This document shows positions 1 to 5,209 of a stretch of DNA of 5,653 nucleotides, in pieces. Every line of letters starts with the position of its first letter. Within the stretch, counting starts at the first letter, position 1. This DNA is from Candidatus Cloacimonas sp. 4484_275. GTDB lineage: Bacteria; Cloacimonadota; Cloacimonadia; Cloacimonadales; TCS61. Both the position numbers and the translations under genes were made by a program. The stretch spans positions 1 through 5,653 of the forward strand of contig NATF01000110.1 of assembly GCA_002085205.1 (NCBI GenBank), read 5' to 3'. Under the pieces are notes generated by a model. That model saw only the letters and a list, made by a program, of their open reading frames with translations. It did not search any database and had not been told where the DNA came from.

Positions 1-360
1 TTCAAAAATGTTCCGGCGCTTTTAACTATGATTATCGTGACGGCGTTGGCGGCTTCCGCTTTGGGAATTTTTATCGCTTCCGTTTGCAGAAATTTGCATC
101 AGGTAAGCAGTCTTTCCACGCTTCTTATTTTGGGAATGTCGGCTCTCGGCGGCTCAATGGTTCCCACATTTCTGATGCCGACTTATATTCAATTCATCGG
201 AAAATTTACCTTTAATTACTGGGCGATGAAAGGTTTTACGGATATTTTTTGGCGCGATTTCGGTTTGGGAGAAATCCTGCCGAGCATTATTATTTTGGCT
301 GCCGTAGCCATCGTTTTTTCTTCCGTTGCCATAAAATTGTTTCGAAAAAGATTGGTGTGA
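1..360 (+). CDS. ABC-2 type transporter permease, C-terminal part (5' end outside window)
   Basis: This is the last 119 residues of an integral membrane permease. The frame is open from base 1 and ends at TGA 358-360, so the start lies to the left of the window. Three hydrophobic stretches are visible, at about residues 6-29, 34-60 and 93-112, and the protein ends in the short basic tail LFRKRLV. The segment with GGSMVP, then a Pro-rich turn, then NYWAMKGF is typical of the ABC-2 permease family, whose members pair with an ATP-binding subunit to export drugs, ions, polysaccharides or peptides across the inner membrane. The substrate cannot be told from this fragment, and the ATPase gene must lie upstream if present. 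The next gene starts 6 bases after the stop, so the two are probably co-transcribed. The family call is fairly safe; any subfamily call would be a guess. Confidence 0.8.
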   Translation, partial: FKNVPALLTMIIVTALAASALGIFIASVCRNLHQVSSLSTLLILGMSALGGSMVPTFLMPTYIQFIGKFTFNYWAMKGFTDIFWRDFGLGEILPSIIILAAVAIVFSSVAIKLFRKRLV

Positions 361-366
361 AAAAAT

Positions 367-1587
367 ATGGAAAAAATAAATTTCGACATAAACCAATTTT
401 TACAGGCGATTTCTTTTGCAATCGATTTTGTGGAAATAGATATTCTGGGAGCAAGTCAAAATCATTCGCGGCGAGTTGCTTATATTTCTTTGAGAATCGC
501 CGAAGAATTGGGGCTTTCCGAACAAGACAAAAGCGATATTGTCGCCTTCTCCATTATGCACGATAACGGACTTTGCGAAGAATCTTTGCACACCGAATTC
601 GATTTTAGAAATCTTCCGCAACTGCGCAGAATGGAAGGTTTGAAAGAACATTGCATTTTCGGAGAAAACAACATAAAAGATTATCCGCTGGCGGGAAAAA
701 ATAAAAATATAGTCAAATATCATCACGAAAATTGGGACGGGAGCGGTTTTTTCGGTTTGAAAGAAGATGAAATTCCCCTTTTGGCTCAAATCATCGGACT
801 CGCCGATTTTGTCGATAATGTTTATCATTTCGAAAAGGAAAGGAAAAAAGAGATAAAAGATTTCATAATTTCCAATAAAGGGAAACGATTTTCTCCTCAA
901 ATTGCCGAAGCATTTTTGAAAGTCGCTTCACATCAAAAATTTTGGCTGGATTTGAAAAACGAATTTATCTGGATTGCTCTAAAATCTCATGCAGTTCCCA
1001 ATATCAAACAACTTACTTGGAAAGAAATTTTTTCGATAACCAAAGTTTTCGTTTCCATTATCGACTCCAAATCACGATTTACCGGCAGGCATTCTTCCGG
1101 TCTGATTGAGAAAACGAAAATTGCCTGTGACTTTTATAATTTTGACGAAACAACTACCCAAAAAATGTTAATTGCGGCAAGTTTACACGATTTGGGAAAA
1201 TTAGCCGTTTCCTCCGATATTCTGGAAAAACCGGCGAAACTGAATGCTGCGGAAATAAATGTTATGAAAGCTCACACCTATTACACCAAAATTGCTCTCA
1301 GCCAAATCGAACATTTTGACGAAATTAAAAATTGGTCGGCAAATCATCACGAAAAATTAAACGGAAACGGTTATCCGGAAGGATTAGCCGCCGACCGACT
1401 TTGTTTCAATTCGCGTCTGCTCGCTTGTCTCGACATTTTTCAGGCTCTCACGGAAAATCGTCCTTATCGAAAAGGTATGAAATTTGAAGATGCGTTTGCA
1501 ATAATGAAAAAATTGGCGAAACAAAACGATATTGACGCGGAAATCGTAAACGGTTTTATTCCGCAATTAAAAAATATTGCCTTCTAA
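367..1587 (+). CDS. Tandem HD-GYP domain protein (probable cyclic dinucleotide phosphodiesterase)
   Basis: This 406-residue soluble protein has no signal peptide or membrane segment. It consists of two HD-GYP-like domains in a row, about residues 10-195 and 217-400. The second is canonical: H242, HDLGK at 274-278, H303, HHE at 327-329, NGNGYP at 332-337, D356 and RPYR at 365-368. The first keeps every corresponding metal ligand (H33, H65-D66, H95, H119-H120, D147). However, it reads HDNGL for HDxGK and GSGFFG where the GYP loop should be. HD-GYP enzymes hydrolyse c-di-GMP, and some hydrolyse 3'3'-cGAMP, in the cytoplasm. I infer that the C-terminal domain is catalytic and the N-terminal one is regulatory, structural or altered in specificity. 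No receiver or other input domain is attached. The ATG at 367 lies 6 bases after the permease stop, with no strong Shine-Dalgarno sequence, and the next gene starts 4 bases after this stop. The domain call is sure; the substrate is unknown. Confidence 0.9.
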   Translation: MEKINFDINQFLQAISFAIDFVEIDILGASQNHSRRVAYISLRIAEELGLSEQDKSDIVAFSIMHDNGLCEESLHTEFDFRNLPQLRRMEGLKEHCIFGENNIKDYPLAGKNKNIVKYHHENWDGSGFFGLKEDEIPLLAQIIGLADFVDNVYHFEKERKKEIKDFIISNKGKRFSPQIAEAFLKVASHQKFWLDLKNEFIWIALKSHAVPNIKQLTWKEIFSITKVFVSIIDSKSRFTGRHSSGLIEKTKIACDFYNFDETTTQKMLIAASLHDLGKLAVSSDILEKPAKLNAAEINVMKAHTYYTKIALSQIEHFDEIKNWSANHHEKLNGNGYPEGLAADRLCFNSRLLACLDIFQALTENRPYRKGMKFEDAFAIMKKLAKQNDIDAEIVNGFIPQLKNIAF

Positions 1588-1591
1588 AACT

Positions 1592-2651
1592 ATGAAAAAC
1601 AAAATAATTTATCCGAATTACGAAAACAGTATTTTGAATTTAACCTCTTCTCTTTTGGAATGTTTCGATGTTCCCGCCGAATTTCCGCCTTTGAAACAGC
1701 TCGATATCACCGAATTGAAAAAAAATCAGAATGTTATTTTTCTGATTTTGGATGGGTTGGGAAATAATCTGCTCGAAAAATTCGACGATTGCTGCCGACT
1801 GCTTTCGGAATTTCGTTTGGATGTCATAACTTCCGTTTTTCCGTCCACCACAACGGCGGCGATTACCAGCATGATGACCGGAATTTCTCCCTTTGAACAC
1901 GGAGCAATCGGTTGGAGTCTTTACTTTAAAGAACATTTCAAATTAATCGATTTTATTCCCGTTAACGATAGCGTTTCTCAGGAAAATTTGGCAAAAAAAT
2001 TTCCCTCGATTTTCAACATGCTTCCACCAAAAAACATTTTTGAAAAAATCCGAGAAAAACCAAATCATGAAACATTTGGTTTCCGAAAAAGGAAAAAAAT
2101 TAATCGTTATTTATTCCTCTTTCCCAGATGCGCTCGAACACCGATTCGGCGTTTATTCGCAAGAAGTGCGAGACTTGTTGACGGAATTTAATCTCGAATT
2201 GGAAAAATTCCTGTCGAAAGTGAAAAACACGAATTCTTCTTTAATTATTTCTGCCGATCACGGTTTGATAGACATAAAAAAATATCATCAGCTCGATGCA
2301 GACAGCCCGATCTATCCTAACTTGATTTTGCCCGCTTTTCCCGAACCTCGTTTTGTGTCTTTCTTCGTAAAACAGCATAAATTGAAAGAATTCGAGGAAG
2401 CCGTTAATGCTCTCGATAGCGAATTTTTATTTATGAAAAGAGAGCAATTTTTATCTTCCGAGTTAATAGCCGGCAACAGGATTCATTCCAAAATCGACGA
2501 TTTTGTGGGAAATTATGTGGGAATTGCCACCGGAACTTCCGCTTTCAAAAATGTTTTCCCGAATTTTCCCAAACCGCCGATATTCAAAGCACATCACAGC
2601 GGTTTGACTCCCGACGAAATGTTTGTTCCACTCATCAAAATAGACTTTTAA
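1592..2651 (+). pseudogene. Nucleotide pyrophosphatase/phosphodiesterase-like protein, broken by a frameshift
   Basis: Two overlapping reading frames together make one alkaline-phosphatase-superfamily phosphodiesterase (type I phosphodiesterase/nucleotide pyrophosphatase family). The 5' part starts at ATG 1592, 4 bases after the HD-GYP stop. It carries the first metal aspartate in LILDGLG (D54) and the probable nucleophile T87 in FPSTTTAA, followed by TSMMTG and FEHGAIGW. The 3' part, one frame over, carries FPDALEH (D and H four apart, codons from 2127), SADHGL (from about 2250) and HHSGLTPDEM near the C-terminus. Those are the remaining metal ligands. The change of frame (+1) falls somewhere in 2040-2100, so neither half alone can be active. 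The gap from T87 to the FPDALEH aspartate is about 92 codons, against 120 residues in the Xanthomonas NPP (T90 to D210), so a deletion may accompany the shift. The stop is one base before the next ATG. A canonical -1 programmed shift does not fit the direction. A sequencing or assembly error is the main alternative. Confidence 0.8.
2057..2082. repeat. Perfect 9-bp inverted repeat at the phosphodiesterase frame break
   Basis: AAACCAAAT (2057-2065) and ATTTGGTTT (2074-2082) are perfect inverted copies around an 8-base loop. The hairpin sits inside the interval where the reading frame of the phosphodiesterase gene must change, and A-runs flank it at 2043-2048, 2086-2090 and 2093-2099. Hairpins and homopolymers both promote small deletions and slippage, so this is a plausible cause or scar. 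It could also be chance in A+T-rich DNA. Confidence 0.5.
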
Positions 2652-2652
2652 C

Positions 2653-3546
2653 ATGAAAAAGTTAAGCACATCTTCCAAACAAAATAAAACTTTTTGGGGT
2701 TATTGGGAAGCGTTTCTTTCCATTTTCATTAATATTATTTTATTTTCGTTAAAATATTGGATCGGACTAAAAACAGCATCCATCGCCATTATTGCCGACG
2801 CGTGGCACACACTTTCGGATTCCTTTTCTTCCGTTATTCTTTATTTCGGTTTTAGAATTTCGGCTAAACCGGCGGACAGTAAACATCCTTTCGGACACGG
2901 CAGAGCGGAACTTATCAGCTCTTTGATTATCGGAACAATTTTGTTTATAATCGGTTTCAATATTTTCTTGGAAGCTCTGGAAAAATTCAAAATTCATCAT
3001 TCGGCAAACTATTCCAAAGCCGCTGTTTTCATCATAATTCTCTCAATTGTCTTGAAAGAAGCGCTTGCAATTTTTTCATTCCGGACGGGCAAAAAAACCG
3101 ATTCGCAACTTCTTAAAACAGACGGTTGGCATCATCAAAGCGACGCTCTTTCTTCCTTATTGATTTTAATCGGAATATCTCTTAAACAATTCTTTTGGTG
3201 GATAGACAGTTTTATGGGAATGGGAATGTCCGTTTTGCTTTTTTATGCGGCTTACAATGTTATGAAAAAATCGGTCAGCGTTTTGATTGGAGAAGCGCCG
3301 GATGATGAATTGATGTCGAAAATCGAAGCTGTTATCAAAAAAAATACTTATCATAATGTAATTCCGCATCATCTGCATTGCCACAATTACGGAAATCACA
3401 GAGAGATAACTTTTCACATCGTTTTACCGGCGGAAATGAAATTGAAAGACGCTCACGAAATCGTGGAAAAAATCGAGAATTCCATCAGAAAAGAATTAAA
3501 CATCGAACCGACTATTCACATCGACCCGTTTTCGCAAAATGAATAA
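2653..3546 (+). CDS. Cation diffusion facilitator family transporter (probable Zn2+/divalent metal exporter)
   Basis: This 297-residue protein has the full architecture of the CDF family: six membrane helices over residues ~15-210, then a cytoplasmic ferredoxin-like metal-sensing domain over ~212-295. Helix 2 carries H52 and D56 (DAWHTLSD) and helix 5 carries H160 and D164 (GWHHQSD). Together they form the transport-site tetrad of HD-HD type that is associated with zinc-preferring members; YiiP has DD-HD. The loop motif HPFGHGRAE (78-86) is also diagnostic. The C-terminal domain keeps H255 and the closing TIHIDP (H289, D291), which match dimer-interface metal sites in YiiP, plus a His-rich patch HHLHCH at 239-244. 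Members exchange Zn2+ or related ions for protons and export metal from the cytoplasm. The ATG is one base after the preceding stop, so translation may be coupled. The frame is intact, unlike the gene before it. Metal choice is inferred from four residues only. Confidence 0.93.
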   Translation: MKKLSTSSKQNKTFWGYWEAFLSIFINIILFSLKYWIGLKTASIAIIADAWHTLSDSFSSVILYFGFRISAKPADSKHPFGHGRAELISSLIIGTILFIIGFNIFLEALEKFKIHHSANYSKAAVFIIILSIVLKEALAIFSFRTGKKTDSQLLKTDGWHHQSDALSSLLILIGISLKQFFWWIDSFMGMGMSVLLFYAAYNVMKKSVSVLIGEAPDDELMSKIEAVIKKNTYHNVIPHHLHCHNYGNHREITFHIVLPAEMKLKDAHEIVEKIENSIRKELNIEPTIHIDPFSQNE

Positions 3547-3547
3547 A

Positions 3548-3588
3548 TTTTTTGAAAATTCCTCTATTACAAAAAAATTTTCCGAAAA
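3548..3588. terminator. Weak A+T hairpin between the convergent gene ends
   Basis: GAAAATT (3554-3560) pairs with AATTTTC (3576-3582). After one mismatch, the T-run at 3548-3552 can pair with GAAAA at 3584-3588. The hairpin lies between the transporter stop (3544-3546) and the peptidase stop (3590-3592), where a shared terminator would be expected. The stem is almost all A-T with a 15-base loop and no clean U-tract, so it may not work as an intrinsic terminator. Confidence 0.2.
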
Positions 3589-3711
3589 ACTATTTTAACA
3601 AAATACACTTTGAATTTGTTACCGGTTTATCGTTAATTTTCAACTGAAACAAATATATTCCCGGCGAAACTTTTTTGCCGAAATTATCCGTTCCGTCCCA
3701 AATTGCGGAGT

Positions 3712-3751
3712 AAAGCGACTTCGTCGCTTTTGCATCAACTCGGTTGATGCA
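3712..3751. repeat. Two perfect back-to-back hairpins inside the sorting-domain coding sequence
   Basis: AAAGCGAC-TTC-GTCGCTTT (3712-3730, 8-bp stem) is followed at once by TGCATCAAC-TCG-GTTGATGCA (3731-3751, 9-bp stem). Both stems are perfect and both loops are 3 bases. On the minus strand the 40 bases are read in frame as ECINRVDAKATKSL, in a surface loop between the IYNIKGQKI strand and WDGTDNFG, where this domain family varies in length. Two perfect adjacent palindromes in coding DNA are unlikely by chance. They suggest a dispersed palindromic element tolerated in frame. Confidence 0.75.
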
Positions 3752-3802
3752 TTCCAAAGTTCTTATTTTTTGTCCCTTGATATTATAAATTGAAATCGTA
3801 TT

Positions 3803-3820
3803 CTGTTCGTTTTGTTCGTT
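3803..3820. repeat. 9-bp in-frame tandem repeat (encodes NEQ twice)
   Basis: CTGTTCGTT and TTGTTCGTT are adjacent copies differing at one base. On the minus strand they encode Asn-Glu-Gln twice (AAC GAA CAA AAC GAA CAG) within the sorting domain. The period is a multiple of three, so the frame is kept. The repeat could be an older duplication of the same kind as its two out-of-frame neighbours, or simply a codon repeat. Confidence 0.55.
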
Positions 3821-3842
3821 GCTAATCCCAAAAAAAATTGTG

Positions 3843-3864
3843 GTGGAAATACCGTGGAAATACC
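3843..3864. repeat. Perfect 11-bp tandem duplication (frameshifting)
   Basis: GTGGAAATACC occurs twice head to tail, at 3843-3853 and 3854-3864. On the minus strand it interrupts the conserved NYPNPF...TT start of the sorting domain. Removing one copy on paper gives NPFGISTTIFFGIS and joins the upstream frame to the frame that runs to the TAG at 3592-3590. The duplication therefore explains this frameshift exactly. Confidence 0.92.
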
Positions 3865-3921
3865 GAAAGGGTTCGGATAGTTTGCCAATTGATAATTCTC
3901 AACTTGAAAATCGTAATTATT

Positions 3922-3941
3922 TGCCGACACATGCCGACACA
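3922..3941. repeat. Perfect 10-bp tandem duplication (frameshifting)
   Basis: TGCCGACACA occurs twice head to tail, at 3922-3931 and 3932-3941. On the minus strand it shifts the frame just after IVDIFPAGVSA and brings in a TAA at 3919-3917 a few codons later. Removing one copy on paper gives GVSANNYDFQVENYQLANYP, which joins the catalytic-domain frame to the start of the sorting domain. The duplication therefore explains this break exactly. Confidence 0.92.
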
Positions 3942-5032
3942 CCGGCGGGAAAAATATCAACGATAGCGCCTTCAATGACGGTTAAACCATACGGAATTTC
4001 ATCCGGAAGCAAATACCAACCGTTATAAGTTCCTCCCCACCCAAAATTCAAATGAAAATATTCATCCGTGTTGTAACCGTCAATTACAACATTATGTCCC
4101 ATTGTCCAATTCTGATTTACAACCGCCAGATGAACCGGAAAAGCCTCAATTATGTTGTTTGGAAAGTTCCCGAACCATTCGGGCTGTAAACCTGATGTGC
4201 CGCAATTCCGCAAGCAAAGACCAAAGCCGCTTTATCTTCATTTGTGACGACAATATCATTCTGATAATGAGTTTCCAATGTTGCCAGATATTCGTTTAAA
4301 CTCGGAAAAGAGGGAAACCCCCAATAAGAATGGTCATCGTCAATCCAATATTGATTTCCGTCGTAATTATGATAATAATCATCGTTATCATCAAATTCCA
4401 CATTGTTTGTCGTTTGCAAAAAATTGAGTATTTGAGCCATAGCAACAGCGGGACAACCGGCGACGGCTCTTTCCGAAGTAAACGGCCTTCTGGGACAAAA
4501 ATCATTATAAGGCGAATTTTGGTGCCAATTTTCTTCCAGCCAACCTCCGGTGGGAGTCGTTCCTTCCGGCGGCCATTGTTCAAAATCTCTGGTTAAGATT
4601 TCGGAATTTTCCAGCAAAAGTTTCCAAGCGGAATTTCTTTGCTCCAAAATATTGTCCGGTATTTCGGAAATATTTTGTAATCGTAACTCCAAATCGGTTT
4701 TCAACAAATTCAGAAGCATGTTTTCGCGCGAAATTTCCCCGAAATCATTTTCAAAGGAATAAGCAATAACCGGCGGCAAATTCGTCTCCGCCGATACAAC
4801 CACAAAACCTTGCGGCTTCAGAAAAAAGATAAAAAACAAATTTCCGGAAACATTTTCAATATTTATCTTATTTGCCACGAAATAAACTCTATCGGAAAAA
4901 ATTTGTTTTATCTTCGCATTTGCGACTTTTTCGGCGGTTTCCATATCTATCGTCTCGGCAAATAAAAAAGAAAATAAAATAATTCCCAACAATGCAATAA
5001 AAATTTTAAGCCGAGTTCGTTTTTTCATAATA

Positions 5033-5040
5033 CTCCCTTT
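5033..5040 (-). promoter_or_regulatory. Ribosome binding site of the C10 peptidase
   Basis: On the minus strand AAAGGGAG lies 4 bases before the ATG at 5028-5026. It decides the start: the in-frame upstream ATG at 5097 would put 23 extra residues before a clear signal peptide and would begin just outside the left arm of the inverted-repeat element, in non-coding DNA. Confidence 0.65.
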
Positions 5041-5062
5041 AAACGCGTTAATTATTGACGGT

Positions 5063-5192
5063 TTCGTAAAAAGTCGTTTCAAACTTGAAAATGTCAAATG
5101 TCATCTTGAGCGGAGACGAAAGATACAACAAAGCAAATAGTTACGAAATTCTTCGACTACGCTCAGAATGACAACTTTTGTCTTTTTACGAA
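5063..5192. repeat. Nested inverted-repeat element, about 130 bp (MITE- or REP-like)
   Basis: The outer arms TTCGTAAAAAG (5063-5073) and CTTTTTACGAA (5182-5192) are perfect inverted copies. Nested inside, 5099-5124 and 5148-5173 are 26-base inverted arms matching at 20 of 26 positions by my count. These arms share TGTCAT, TGAGCG and CGAA blocks and enclose a 23-base centre. The stretch holds no gene and lies between two minus-strand genes, about 35 bases upstream of the peptidase ATG and 17 bases past the response regulator stop. The TGTCATTCTGAGCG type of arm resembles dispersed palindromic repeats I have seen in other bacterial genomes; this is recollection, not a search. It may also act as a terminator for the upstream gene. 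There is no transposase here. Confidence 0.7.
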
Positions 5193-5209
5193 TTCATCAT
5201 TATTGGGTA

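Larger units (their letters stand above)
3590..5028 (-). pseudogene. Secreted C10-family (streptopain-like) cysteine peptidase with type-A sorting tail, broken in three places
   Basis: The start is ATG at 5028-5026, chosen because it follows AAAGGGAG and begins a signal peptide (MKKRTR, a hydrophobic core, then SFLFA-ET). Residues ~30-150 look like the propeptide (AEKVANAKI, GFVVVSAET, PPVIAYSF). The catalytic cysteine is C192 in AVAGCPAVAMAQ (codon 4453-4455), and the family motif YSPNGSG follows at 281-287. The frame then stops at 4150. The other catalytic residue, the histidine of MGHNVVIDGYN (codon 4094-4096), with FHLNFGWGG and LLPDEIPYGL, lies in a second frame that stops at 3917. The sorting tail starts in a third frame (LANYPNPF) and finishes back in the second (IYNIKGQKI, WDGTDNFGKK, GIYLFQLK, TAG 3592-3590). 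About 30 residues between YSPNGSG and the histidine region appear to be missing compared with streptopain. Two tandem duplications cause the later breaks. An intact version would be exported and degrade protein outside the cell. Assembly error is the alternative to true decay. Confidence 0.87.

Noticed and set aside
400..900. 166-residue open frame on the minus strand opposite the HD-GYP gene
   Set aside because: The plus-strand protein has unmistakable conserved motifs throughout. The minus frame is Phe/Ile-rich shadow sequence with no start signal.
1577..1591. TTG at 1577 as the phosphodiesterase start
   Set aside because: It overlaps the end of the HD-GYP gene. The ATG at 1592 follows that stop by 4 bases and fits the spacing of the other genes in the run.
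2040..2100. Programmed ribosomal frameshift in the phosphodiesterase gene
   Set aside because: The required shift is +1 while the A-rich runs resemble -1 slippery sites, no stimulatory structure with correct spacing is evident, and the region also appears shortened. Mutation or sequence error is simpler.
3218..3231. Tandem ATGGGA repeat in the CDF gene
   Set aside because: It is a 6-bp in-frame repeat encoding MGMGM inside a membrane helix; too short and compositionally ordinary to call.
4102..4762. Long open frames on the plus strand opposite the peptidase (for example 4330-4596 and 4550-4762)
   Set aside because: They are complements of the peptidase coding sequence, have low-complexity composition (Ile/Val runs opposite the Asp-rich stretch) and resemble no known family.
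5029..5097. In-frame ATG at 5097 as the peptidase start, giving 23 more N-terminal residues
   Set aside because: The extra residues precede a textbook signal peptide, and the region is taken up by the arm of the inverted-repeat element. The ATG at 5028 has a good ribosome binding site.
5060..5097. TTGACA on the minus strand at 5097-5092 as a -35 box for the peptidase
   Set aside because: No convincing -10 hexamer lies at 16-18 bases (ACTTTT at best), and promoter consensus in this likely phylum is not well known to me.
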